Positions 19,561 to 29,779 of a stretch of 64,000 nucleotides of DNA are shown here, piece by piece. Every line of letters begins with the position of its first letter. The stretch's first letter is position 1. Below the pieces are notes generated by a model. The model had not been told where the DNA came from and did not search any database. It worked only from the letters and a program-made list of their open reading frames with translations. This DNA is from Flectonema sp. DT1601 (lineage: Eukaryota; Euglenozoa; Diplonemea; Diplonemida; Diplonemidae). The DNA lies in contig OZ025784.1 of assembly GCA_964019425.1 (NCBI GenBank), positions 1,116,001 to 1,180,000 of the forward strand. The letters run 5' to 3'. Both the position numbers and the translations under genes were made by a program.

Positions 19561-22311
19561 TCAACTAAAATCCCGAATATTTATCCCTTCAGCAGCTAAC
19601 AGCAGCCTCTGTGTTAATAACGACGACAGCAGAGGAATAAGACTCAAAGGTGATGCTGAAAGAGAAGAACGAACAACCGAACAAGCCAAGAACGGAATGG
19701 ATAACGGCGTAGCAATAAAAAAAGCTGCTGAAGCGAGATTCGATGGGGAAGTTAGCCTACCACATGATACTGAAGAACCATCTTGTAGTGCAATATGATC
19801 ACTGATGAGTCGAGCAATTGATGTAGTGTTTGCTGACCTGACTGGTGAATCATTTGACTGTGCGGAACTCTTTAAGGTGAGGATACAACACAAAGTGAAC
19901 AACACAACTCTCTCATCGGTGATACCATTTCTACTGAGTCTCCGCTTTAGTTCGACAATAGATGATTCTGATGATTTAACAATTGAAGAATACTTATTAA
20001 TATCACAATCAGACATCCGACCCAATCCTGCCTCAGCAAATATACGAAGCAATAATATTTCACCTTCCTCGCTTGAGGTGATGTGGTCACTTAGACCAGG
20101 TCGGTATGCATCTGCAACCCTTCGTAGTACAGTTGCCCATTGAAGTGTTTGAGACATTATTATGTTTAGTTTTTCTGTTGGTGTTCTACATTTGGGTAGC
20201 ATTTTCTTTGTTATAATAAACCAACTCTCTGAATGAGAATCTCCAAAGCATACACACTTCGGAAGTGATACCCCCAACAGTAAACCTGCACTGACTCTAG
20301 CTGACGGACCCATCGCTACTAATAATAAAAAAGGTCTGATAAGACCAGAATGTTGAGCAAGAGTTTTGTAGTTGCTCTGTCTGCTTAAATCGTCTTGCAA
20401 TGATCGTTGGGTTTCACCTGAAAATATTAAATGTTTACCTTCAGAATGAAGATCCCACTTCTGACTGAACGAAGCAACAAACACATGTTCACATTGAGAG
20501 CAAAGTAAACCACCGCATGACATTCCTGTTTCACACCGAGCACATGTTGTTGTTTGTTGATAACAAGAAGTACACTGGTATGAATTTCGTAAAAGTCCTC
20601 TGTATAATAGTATGTGATCACTTACTTCTATACACCAAGAGCACCATCTGCTTTGTATATTCCAGTTTGATAAGGTTTGTTTTATTTTGGATTTTGATGT
20701 CATCCATTTTTTTATATGTTTTGAACATTTCACACATGAAGTCTCTCCACTACCTCGTGCCATTCCTTCATAGCAGCGAATGCATTTAAAAGTGAATTTA
20801 CAACACGATGTACAACTATAACAGTTGCTTTCTACTATGTTAGTTTTTCGAAGTTTATGTGGTGATAGAAGGAGACACCATGAACACCATCGAGTAATTA
20901 GTTTTGGTTTATTACCCCATTTGACAATCACAGAGCTATCCGATTCACGCTTCAGTGAAACAATCCAATTCTGACTGTGAGCAGCACAGAATAAATTCGG
21001 ACCATTATGATGGTAATTAGCCATACTGTTGCAGGAATGTACAGAACAACGAACAGATATCTGACTGCATCCTCTACATTGATAAAGCGATCTAATTAAT
21101 TTTGGTCTGACTACGATATGTTCTTCACTATTATAACAACCGCTGCACCATCCATACCAAGTACTACCTTGTTGGAGTCCTGTGACTGACGTTACTGACG
21201 ATAACTCTTGTTGGTTGTCATACGTGACAGACAATTGTAAATCTGCCAAGAGTTGTATCATCGACTTGCTGATATTCACTCCACACACATCAAGGCAGTT
21301 TAATGTTTCTTTACGCTCCACACACTGAGATAACACTGTTACAGATTTATCGGTAAAAATATTTTTTGACAAATCCAAAGATTGCAAGCTGCTATTTACA
21401 TACAATCCTTGTGACAAAGCCAGAACACCATCATCTCCTATTGAATTGTTAGAGAGATCGACCGATGTTAGTCTACATAATGGTTTTTTTAAAAATTGTC
21501 CGAAATTAACCGCACCATCATCACCCAACCTTCCGCACGTCGAACCTTTAAATCGAAAATCCACAATCGATGAATTGTTTAAGCAGTTGAGAAGCTTTGA
21601 CATGAATGAAGGTTTTGCGATGTAAATATTACTTCCGATGTCCAGAAGCTGTAGTTTTCTTCCAATAGAATCAACAACTAAAACAATAGATTCCTCAGAA
21701 AGCTTACAATTACTTATATTTAATGAAGAGAGAGAAGACCGATTGTTATTTGAGATAGAGTTGCAAAGGTCTGGGATGTTAATATCTCCTAATTGGTTAT
21801 TTGATATATTTAAATGACAAATTCCGTCTACAAAACAAGATCGATATAAAGAGCTAAGAGTTACAACAGATTTTGAAGTTATTAAATTTGAAGCAATCGA
21901 GAATACCGCGACTTTCTTTACTTCGAATAGCTTAGCAACGTCGGAAAAACCATCATCAGTAAGTCGATTACCACATAAATTAAGAGTTGTTATATCAGAC
22001 CCGATTGACATGGTGTCACACAAGACTCCGATGCCTTCGTCTCCTATCTTTTCGAATCCAAGATCTACCACAGGTCCATTGACACTACTTAGAGCTCGCT
22101 TGAGTCTTCTTTCTAATACTACTTCGGCTATCTTCTCTTCTTTGACTTTGGCATCGCATGTTTCTGTTTTGCATACGCAGTCTGCGTGACAATACTGACC
22201 ACACCATCCACACTGAACCCCAGGTTTCAGTGGCATTATCCACTTCTCACAGATTGAGCAGTGTGTGAAATAGCTCCATGTTTTTAGAAACATGTGTCCT
22301 CCAGAAGCCAT
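19561..22311 (-). CDS. Leucine-rich-repeat protein with C1-like finger and three Cys/His modules, 916 aa
   Basis: An open frame continues 66 nt further upstream, but it crosses an AG acceptor at 22327-22328 and begins without an ATG, so I choose the ATG at 22309-22311. Residues 6-52 fit a C1-type zinc finger: H6, C18, C21, C34, C37, H42, C45, C52, close to the consensus spacing. About residues 70-375 are leucine-rich repeats of the ribonuclease-inhibitor type (LNLCGNRLTDDG, VDLSNNSIGDDG, SLDLSKNIFTD). Three copies of a Cys/His module follow at about 387-455, 477-545 and 557-620, each starting (Y/R)WC or GWCSxC, with H, then YxCxxC and CxxC pairs. The C-terminal 280 residues are helical and hydrophobic in part and are not recognised. 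A scaffold or sensor role is inference; no catalytic motif was found. Confidence 0.88.
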   Translation of the reverse strand: MASGGHMFLKTWSYFTHCSICEKWIMPLKPGVQCGWCGQYCHADCVCKTETCDAKVKEEKIAEVVLERRLKRALSSVNGPVVDLGFEKIGDEGIGVLCDTMSIGSDITTLNLCGNRLTDDGFSDVAKLFEVKKVAVFSIASNLITSKSVVTLSSLYRSCFVDGICHLNISNNQLGDINIPDLCNSISNNNRSSLSSLNISNCKLSEESIVLVVDSIGRKLQLLDIGSNIYIAKPSFMSKLLNCLNNSSIVDFRFKGSTCGRLGDDGAVNFGQFLKKPLCRLTSVDLSNNSIGDDGVLALSQGLYVNSSLQSLDLSKNIFTDKSVTVLSQCVERKETLNCLDVCGVNISKSMIQLLADLQLSVTYDNQQELSSVTSVTGLQQGSTWYGWCSGCYNSEEHIVVRPKLIRSLYQCRGCSQISVRCSVHSCNSMANYHHNGPNLFCAAHSQNWIVSLKRESDSSVIVKWGNKPKLITRWCSWCLLLSPHKLRKTNIVESNCYSCTSCCKFTFKCIRCYEGMARGSGETSCVKCSKHIKKWMTSKSKIKQTLSNWNIQSRWCSWCIEVSDHILLYRGLLRNSYQCTSCYQQTTTCARCETGMSCGGLLCSQCEHVFVASFSQKWDLHSEGKHLIFSGETQRSLQDDLSRQSNYKTLAQHSGLIRPFLLLVAMGPSARVSAGLLLGVSLPKCVCFGDSHSESWFIITKKMLPKCRTPTEKLNIIMSQTLQWATVLRRVADAYRPGLSDHITSSEEGEILLLRIFAEAGLGRMSDCDINKYSSIVKSSESSIVELKRRLSRNGITDERVVLFTLCCILTLKSSAQSNDSPVRSANTTSIARLISDHIALQDGSSVSCGRLTSPSNLASAAFFIATPLSIPFLACSVVRSSLSASPLSLIPLLSSLLTQRLLLAAEGINIRDFS

Positions 22312-22326
22312 CTTAATGTCCTCCTT

Positions 22327-22343
22327 CTGTAAGTGAATAATAC
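22327..22343 (-). promoter_or_regulatory. Splice-acceptor-like site for the LRR gene
   Basis: Sense GTATTATTCACTTACAG ends 15 nt before the chosen ATG. It decides the start: the longer open frame would need coding sequence upstream of this AG. Confidence 0.65.
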
Positions 22344-23256
22344 TAATTAGATATAATATAACTGTGGGATATGACAAATCAGAATGTTAGTTTCAGTTGC
22401 AGTGTTTGTAAACACGTCTGTTCCTGAGAGTAATTATAAGATGGTTGTTTATAACAACGTAGTATGGGTTTGATAAATATGAACATTTTTTTTTTTTTTT
22501 TTTTTTTTTTTTAGTGATATATCCTAAACCAGAACAGAATATTAGCAAAGTGAAGACTTCCCCTGCAAAAAACAAACGCAAAGAACCAGAAGCAAAAGTG
22601 TTTGCGCTCACAATTATTCGCATGTGGCCGCAACAACGGCAGATAAGAATTTATGGGGAGGGGGGAAGTTAATTGAAGAAACAAAAAAAGAAATCTCAAG
22701 ATTAGTAAAGAGTCTTTCAACAAGTCAAGTCACCGACACTCAACAGAACAGAACTGTTTCTAAGTTTTTTTTTTTTTCTTCCTCTTCCATGGTTAGCGAC
22801 CTTTAAAACTCACTAAGATATCACTTTAGGGAGGCATTACTCTTCTTGTTAGGATTAATAGTTTAAGCAAAAAAAGGAGGGGGAAAAAGAGAACCAAAGG
22901 GACTTACAAGAAAAAGAACCCACATCAAGCCCATATCTTATTAGCTTCTGAACATACCCCTGTGCAGTGGGGTGTCTGGTGGATGTGCATGGAAAAGACA
23001 GGGGAGATCTCTTCTCTTGCATCAGGCCGTACCGTTAACCGCAATAGGTCTCCCAGGCTAAAAGCCTCTGGCCGACAGAACAATGTAGGTAAGGGAAGTC
23101 GGCAAACTAAATCCGTAAGCTCAAAGGATAAACCATTAATTTATTTTTTATTTTATTTTTTTTTTTTTTTGATGTTCTCTTTTTAATAAAGTAAAGTAAA
23201 ACTACAGGGCAAGTTACAATACAAACAACCATAAAGGGTTACCTTAAAAGTGTAAC
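22344..23256. other. Intergenic spacer upstream of the LRR gene
   Basis: I see no gene. The spacer contains a 22-nt T run (about 22491-22512) and shorter runs near 22766 and 23157. The open frames here are short and of low complexity. Confidence 0.55.
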
Positions 23257-24306
23257 TTAAAGTGAGGTTCTCCCTTTCATAAGTTGAAGATATTCTTCAT
23301 AACCCATATTAGAAACGTCAACGTCAACGGGTAAGTCGATAGCTATTATCGGTTGTGTTGTTGTTGATTGTTTTGGGTTGTCTAATGCTGTACAAATTGC
23401 TTTTCCTTCATCCGATGGCAACACAGTACCTGAAGGACTCGCAGCATGTTTATTATTAACAAGATCAACTGATACCCAATTTATACTAACACATCTAATC
23501 CACTCTTTGGGTAATGACAAATGAGGAGGTCGAGATACAACAGCTGATGTCACATTGCCGTAAGCAACGAATTGATCATCAATGGAGAGGAGTGCAATAA
23601 TTTTACGTTTTTCTGAACAGAAATTGTTCAAAGTCGGCACGATCGATTCTTCAATATGCAACATACCATGCTTTACTGATATAGCTAAGTCTTCATGAGT
23701 AGGAGACCGAAATACCATGTACGTCGTATTGATTAATTGTTTCTTCTGAACTTCAGCCAACAACCGATCACGTATAGCAATAAGGTGTTGCTCTTGTAGA
23801 GCCACTTGCTGTAATTGCTGTTGCTCCTGATGCCGTTGATCTAAAACAGGTCCTAAAGCAGAGAGGAGATCACCCAAGGCAGCTCTCTTCACTTCTCCAG
23901 ACCCAGCATTATTAAAAGGATGACGACGTTTTCTTTTGAAGTCTCGGTCTGGATTAATAGTTGCATTTAATTTGTATTGTCCAAATGATTGCATTCCGGG
24001 TACTTCTTGCACAGCTCTTGCAGCGGCTGCTCCATTAGACATTGTTACCGATCCCATACCGTTGCCTTCAAGTTTAGATTTTCGTACTACCCCATATCTC
24101 TCGAATGTGCGGGCAAGTCTTCCAGGATCCCAGTCAGGAGGTATGAATGCGATGTGTACTTCTGTAGGCTCTTCGCACTTCTCAGCAGCCAAGATCTCTG
24201 CGAGTGCCTCGCTATCGTGTTTGAACTTACAACCTTCTCCATAGTTGCACATCTGCCGAAGAAAGTGTCGGCACACAGACTGGTCAGCCTGTTCTTCACC
24301 CGCCAT
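23257..24306 (-). CDS. CCCH zinc-finger, RRM and YTH-like RNA-binding protein, 349 aa
   Basis: The ATG at 24304-24306 is chosen because an acceptor-like AG lies 21 nt upstream and because the longer frame would add repeats encoded by a 9-bp tandem array. A CCCH finger uses C12, C20, C26 and H30. An RRM-like domain spans about 48-118 (VHIAFIPPDWDP, GMGSVTMSN). A Gln-rich helix, probably coiled coil, covers 155-190. Residues about 195-312 resemble a YTH domain: YMVFRSPTHEDLAISVKHG, then IIALLSIDDQFVAYGNV, then W269 and the INW strand. In YTH proteins the strand after the SIKxxxW position carries the first tryptophan of the m6A cage; here that place reads GMLHIEE, so m6A binding may be lost or altered. 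CCCH plus YTH recalls CPSF30-YTH of plants and apicomplexans; a role in 3'-end processing is inference. Confidence 0.85.
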   Translation of the reverse strand: MAGEEQADQSVCRHFLRQMCNYGEGCKFKHDSEALAEILAAEKCEEPTEVHIAFIPPDWDPGRLARTFERYGVVRKSKLEGNGMGSVTMSNGAAAARAVQEVPGMQSFGQYKLNATINPDRDFKRKRRHPFNNAGSGEVKRAALGDLLSALGPVLDQRHQEQQQLQQVALQEQHLIAIRDRLLAEVQKKQLINTTYMVFRSPTHEDLAISVKHGMLHIEESIVPTLNNFCSEKRKIIALLSIDDQFVAYGNVTSAVVSRPPHLSLPKEWIRCVSINWVSVDLVNNKHAASPSGTVLPSDEGKAICTALDNPKQSTTTQPIIAIDLPVDVDVSNMGYEEYLQLMKGRTSL

Positions 24307-24327
24307 GGTCCACACCCCTCCCTTTGG

Positions 24328-24345
24328 CTGTGAAGGAACAGAATG
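24328..24345 (-). promoter_or_regulatory. Splice-acceptor-like site for the CCCH/YTH-like gene
   Basis: Sense CATTCTGTTCCTTCACAG is one of the strongest acceptor matches in the window. It lies 21 nt before the ATG and fixes the start. A donor-like CAG-GTATAC lies about 90 nt further upstream, so a short cis-spliced intron is an alternative. Confidence 0.7.
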
Positions 24346-24421
24346 AAAAAAATAAAAATAACAATTCATCCTCTTCGATAAGAATACGACGGGTCTACCA
24401 ACCAACTGCGTCATTAATTGT

Positions 24422-24470
24422 ATACCTGCAACACCTGCAACACCTGCAACACCTGCAACACCTGCATCAC
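24422..24470. repeat. 9-bp tandem repeat, about five copies
   Basis: The unit CACCTGCAA repeats about five times on the plus strand. On the sense strand of the neighbouring gene it reads GTTGCAGGT, which creates serial CAG-GT junctions. It lies upstream of the acceptor-like site and is probably not coding. Confidence 0.85.
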
Positions 24471-25415
24471 AAGAAAAATAAAACATAACGCTCCTCACAC
24501 GATCACATATCAAAAACTAAAACCGCTAAGGAGCAAGGCACCGGGGATGCGAGGGAAAACATATGCAGAAAAAGCCATCAATGAAAAATAACTTTTTTTT
24601 ATTTTACTGTTCTCCTTGCATCAATTATTCTCTCCAGTGTCTAGCCATACTTCCCTCCTGACCGATCGAAAAGCCATGAGTATTAAATAAATAAAGCGAA
24701 CACCACTACAACTTTGTTTTTTTTTGTTTTTTTAAATCGCGAAAAAAGAAAAACATTTTTTTTGGGAGAGGAGAGAAGAAAAAAAAAAATACATAAGTAT
24801 TCTTAATAAATATAAAGAACGTCTCTAGGTAAACAGATTTCACTAAAAACATTCGCATCCTTGCGAGACAAGTATGATTTCTGGTGAGGTGACACCCCTA
24901 GAATAAGAAGAAAAAGAGAAAAAAAACCATCCAATTAAGGTAACTTAGAAAGATGAGATATGAGAGTAGGAGGGGAAACATAATTATCAAGTGAATCACA
25001 GATAGAAGATGCCCATTTTTAAAGGGTTTTATGTCATAAAGCGAAATCACGGTTTTTTTTTTTTTTTTTCTCTCACAAGAAACTTATACGGGAAAGAGTA
25101 TTGAAAAAGGAAATATTTAGATTCCCTAAATCAGAATTTTTTTTTTATTCATTAACGAGAACACCAAAATCGTAACAAAAAAAACCGTGAGACGGTTGGC
25201 AACTGAGGTTATCCCCAGCAACCTCCACTTCGAATTCTTTTTTTTTTTTTTTTTTTTTTTCGACAAGGGTTTTTTTTTTTTTTTTTCCCCCATGCCAACA
25301 TGTATAACAAAGGAAGTTTCTTCTTTTAAAAAAAAAAAAAGAATAAATAAATAAAGTATTAAAAAAAAAGCAGCATGTTACCTTATTAAATTCCAGTCAG
25401 GAATCACATGTATAA

Positions 25416-25525
25416 AAAGTTAGTTATATAATCCAACGTTACTGTATATTATGAGTGCTAGGTAACTCACAGTAACAGAGGACCCAATCCGTAGCCATAT
25501 CGAATATTTCGCATGGATTGTTGAA
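25416..25525 (-). repeat. Dispersed repeat resembling the tail of the retroelement at 48-49.5 kb
   Basis: About 90 bp from TAGTTATATAATCCAACG to the GTAGCCATAT block are nearly identical to 47766-47860, and weaker similarity continues a little further. A shorter copy lies at 29189-29238. All three share the left end, which is the downstream end if the element reads on the minus strand. Confidence 0.75.
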
Positions 25526-27047
25526 GTAGCATCTGACTGAAAGATTAATGAAATACCAATCAAAAAGAACAACATCACTGAGTGTGTCATTATAAAAAAA
25601 AAAAATATCAGAATTTTTTTTTTTTTTTTTTGAATAAGTTGATGAGAATATTCTTGCTTTTCACAAAGGACTGGAGCGAATAAGCAAGAATTTGGGTAAA
25701 TAGTGACTCCTTTGGGTAGATCTTCTCGACGAGAAACTTTAATAATGTATTTGAGATGGTTATTAAATATAGAACAACCAAACTCAAAGTAACTCGCAAG
25801 GTAGTACTTCCCCCCCAAAAGGTATATTTCTGATTAACAAAAAAAAAAAAAAAAAAAAAAAAAAATCTCAACTAGGGAGACGCATTCCGCCCTTTACTCA
25901 CAGCAGAAAGCAAAAAAAAAGCAAGTGAGTCTGTTTTTTTGTATAAAATGAGGTTTTTTTTTTTTTTTAAAGAAGAAAGCTTCAAAGAATCACCAATGAG
26001 AACCTCATGTTGCTTTCGGAAGTAAGGCAGCGCAGTAGGTGTTTTGAAACCGTATTTTTTTTTTTTCGTTTGGTTCTCTGTTTTTTTTGTAAATAAACGA
26101 AAGGGAGGTCCACGTAGAGTTTCTTCTTACGGGAAGCTTCGCTAGCAATTAAAAAAATTAAAAAATAAATAAAAAAAATAAAGAAACAAAAAAAGAAACA
26201 AAAAAACCACTTTGTTAACATTTGTAACCTTCAGCTATCTAAAAAAGAAGGAAATTATTTATTTCCATTGAAACCGTGAAAGGTAGAAAAACCTTTTACG
26301 AACACACACAACAACAAATGAGTTCCTTTTTTTTTTTTTTTTTTTTTTTCCTCTCTTCCCTTCTCCCCACGCTATATAACCGTCAAAGACTATTCAGTGA
26401 CCCGTTGGCTACGTTCTTTGTAATCACCAGCGTAATATGAAATATATAATTAAATAAATAAAGTAACAAAGGAAAGTAACGGAACGTGTAGTTCTAAGCA
26501 GCCAGAAAGTTCTTTTTTTACAACAATCAGCTGAAGTCATCAACATGGACGCAGCCAAAGACGTTCACATTCTTTTTTGACAAAATCCGAGAGGTTTAAA
26601 AAGTTAATTACTTCTTTTTTTTTCCATCTCGAAGGACACGTTTACGAGCGAAAGATAATTGTGGCAGCGTAACGTTAACACCCTCTTACTTTATACAGGC
26701 TTGTTTCCGGCTTGCACGCACAAGTTATTTATTGGCATCAGTAAAAAGGTTATATAAATAATATGGTTTCCTTGAAAAATAAACCATAAAAAAGATTCTA
26801 AAAACAAAAAAAATATATTTATGAAAGAAATAAATATCTGCAGTGTACCAGATGGCTCAGTGACCTAAAAGTAATGTAAAACAGAGTTGAGAGTATTTGA
26901 ATTTGTAAAATACAACTTGTATTGTATCATATTAACATAACGACAAAGGAGGGAAAAGGAGAATCAGAAAAAAACTTAATCAGCAAATCCTAACTTTCAG
27001 TTATGCTGTATCTTACACCACTACCTACTTCGGGTTCGTTCCAAAAG

Positions 27048-27083
<36 letters not shown>

Positions 27084-28348
27084 ACAATTATTTTTCTTCT
27101 TTTCAATTCTATTTCTCCACGTCGTTGAAGAACAAAAGAACAGCCAGCTTGGCAAACAAACGAAATGGGATAACCGTGAGCATATTTTATTGTATCGAAA
27201 TAAACTAATATAAAAATTTAGTAATTTATGAAACGGTAAAAAAGAAAAAAAAGGGGGGGGGGGGGACCTTTGATACGATACGAAAAGATTTATCTGGGAA
27301 GAATACTGCAGGTCTTTGCACAAAAAAATAAAAATACTGTCACCATGAAACAGAAGGCGTTGAACATTGCCTGGTTTCTTTGGTGGAGGCCACGTGAACG
27401 TAGTTGAGCACCTCTTGCCTACGCTACCGTAACAGTGAAAAACAGCTGTAAATTAAAATCAATGTGAAAAAAATAAAATGAAACCAAAGGTTAACAGTGG
27501 ACGAATCCGACGTAAGGCTTTCCTAGACTACTCGAGTCTTCAGCGGTCCGCTCGGTGATAGCAGCCTAGGAAGGACAAGCTCACCCATCTGCCTGGAGAC
27601 CATTCAAATTGGGGGGGGGGGGGCGGAGAGCAGAGACACAAGCGATTAGTAAGAAGAGAGTAGTATCTGATTATTGTTTTGTGTGGTTGCGCAGATTTAT
27701 CAATGTAGTCTGTTCGTTCGTGTAGTATTTTATACAACTGCGGAGGGGGGAAAAAAATGCAAGGAAACAAACATTGTTGAAACATAACGCTATTTTGATT
27801 TTTTTTTTTTAGTAAAAAAAAACCCTTACTCACGACGACAGAGAGCTTTTAAAAGACTCTTTTTTTTTTACAAGGCATTGTTCACCAGGAGGATGTTAAA
27901 ATTGGTAATAAATACAACTCATTGTAAAAAAAAAAAAAAAAAAAAACGGAAAAATATAAGAATCTCCCAATAGCTCCCTGACTACGTGTCAGTAGAGAGC
28001 GTAACTTGACTAAATGGTTAATCAATAACAGTGTGATCCTTTGAACAAGAGAGCAAAAGCACAACGATAACAATGTTTTTATTCAATTATTCCGTTGACA
28101 AGATAGATAAATTACGCACCAATTACCTCATGTGACATCCAACAAATGTTATTCAATGTCGCATACACTACACTTAATTGGGGTTAAGGATGGTTAAGGG
28201 TTAGAATAACAAATCTAATATCGATCGTACTGCAACCTCTCCGAACTAATCAAAACATAACTCAAAAATAAGTATGAAATGATTCACGGAGATACGGAAC
28301 TGTGGCACTACAACAGTGGTGTTCCCTATTAGCAGTATATATTTATAG

Positions 28349-28351
28349 TAT

Positions 28352-28390
<39 letters not shown>

Positions 28391-28524
28391 CGAAGCCTAG
28401 GAAGCCAAAAGCCAGGAAAAGCTCACAGTTATATCGCTACTAGCAACCGTGAGACTCTCACAGACGATAAGAGACGTAGAATAACCTGGAACAAATGACT
28501 ACCTAAACCCACCGTCCACGCGAG
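28349..28524 (-). repeat. Short retroposed repeat, copy 1, with (TTTA)n end
   Basis: About 134 bp from CGAAGCCTAGGAAGCC to CCACGCGAG match copy 2 at 30868-31024 with few changes. The left edge is a (TTTA)n run, read on the minus strand as an A-rich (TAAA)n tail. A small perfect hairpin GTGAGA-G-TCTCAC lies inside. No RNA polymerase III box was clear, so it may be a SINE or the 3' end of a LINE. Confidence 0.75.
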
Positions 28525-29064
28525 TAAAGACTAGTAAAGTGGAAGGGGGGAAAAAACGAATGGGGGAAAAAGGGGGTTTTAAGTATTTAAATTTTTTATA
28601 ACATAAACGATAACAGTGAACTACAGTAAATGATTAAAAAAAATATTAAGTTTCCGTAAGAGTAATTTATATACCTCTTAAATGCTGCGAAGTAGTTCCC
28701 TTCTTTTTTTTTTTTTTTTTTTTTTTTCTCGTTATTACTGAATGGAAGTTAATTTAATTTTTTTGTACACAAACCTGATTAGCAGTAGCTCTCGGAGTGA
28801 AGTCGGAAAAAAAAAAAAAAAAAAAAATGATACCACTGAAAACTAAACCTTATCTCATAACTCATATTATTTTGCCTAATTCAATTCAAGTTTTCAAAAA
28901 GAAACTTTTTTTTTTTTTTTTTTTCCCACACAATCCAAAAAAAACCAAATGAAAAACCGCAATAAAGGAAGCATCTTGTTATCAGAATGTGATTGTTGTT
29001 AATTTTGATAACCAGCTGTCAATATAACTCAAAAGCGTTACCCCTTAGTAGCTGCTGAGGAGAT

Positions 29065-29106
29065 CTTATCGATTTTCTGTATGAACATCAACAGAAAATC
29101 GATAAG
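29065..29106. repeat. Perfect 16-bp inverted repeat with 10-nt loop
   Basis: CTTATCGATTTTCTGT at 29065-29080 is followed by a 10-nt loop (29081-29090) and its exact complement ACAGAAAATCGATAAG at 29091-29106. No gene is adjacent, and its function is unknown. Confidence 0.95.
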
Positions 29107-29188
29107 TTTAGTTAGCTATAATAGTTAGTATTAATGGTTGTTATCAGTCAAAAGAAGGGGAGAGGGCGGGAAAATTCAATCGAATGCA

Positions 29189-29238
29189 AAAGTTAGTTAT
29201 ATAATCCAACGTTACTGTGTATTATGAGTGCTAGGTTT
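29189..29238 (-). repeat. Short copy of the retroelement-tail repeat
   Basis: About 48 bp (TTAGTTATATAATCCAACGTTACTG to GAGTGCTAGG, one C-to-T style difference) match 25416 and 47766 and then stop. It shares the downstream end and lacks the rest, as 5'-truncated retrocopies do. Confidence 0.7.
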
Positions 29239-29550
29239 GCCTTCGTAATTGACAATATGTTTGAGTATTTGGCATTAAAAATAGATTGTTTTTAATTTTT
29301 TTTTTAATCTGTTGTCTAAATTTTTTTTTGGAAATTATCCATTTTATCTACATCGTCTCAAGATATTTTAAAAAGAAGAAGAAAAAAAGAAAGAAAAGTA
29401 TTATAGAAATGCACCAACAAGAATTATAATTTTAAAAAAAATCCATATGCCGACGAGGTTCCAATTTCAAGAAGGAAAAAGGAAAACAACTAAAATTCGC
29501 AAGTATGTTCTGGTATGTTAATCTGCAAACAGCTATGTCATTGGTATTTT

Positions 29551-29690
29551 ATTCATTTTAGGAAGCCAAAAAAAAAAAAAAAAAAAAAAGAAATCAGTAA
29601 AAAATCTCAACAACAGGGTAACAATTCGATCGCTACCATCCAACAGTGAGATTAGACGGCTGATAACACCAATTTTTCTTTTTTGCAAAG
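29551..29690 (-). repeat. Diverged copy of the short retroposed repeat
   Basis: AGGAAGCCAAAA, then an A run, then CAGGGTAACA, ATCGCTACC and CAGTGAG follow the order of copies 1-3 with many changes. Its continuation (GACGGCTGATAACACCAATTTTT) matches the sequence just beyond copy 2 near 31040, so the family may be longer than the 134-bp core. Confidence 0.6.
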
Positions 29691-29779
29691 AGAGGGAGAA
29701 CACATCACATTAGATCAGAGAATAAGAAGCAAGGGAATGATTTAAGAAAAGAGAAATGATACTAAATAAAAGTAAAAAG

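Noticed and set aside
24307-24513. N-terminal extension of the CCCH/YTH-like protein (repeating Ala-Gly-Val)
   Set aside because: It crosses a strong acceptor-like AG and consists partly of a 9-bp tandem repeat; the downstream ATG directly precedes the zinc finger.
28391-28524. tRNA or tRNA-derived gene in the short repeat
   Set aside because: No cloverleaf could be folded and no convincing A or B box was seen.
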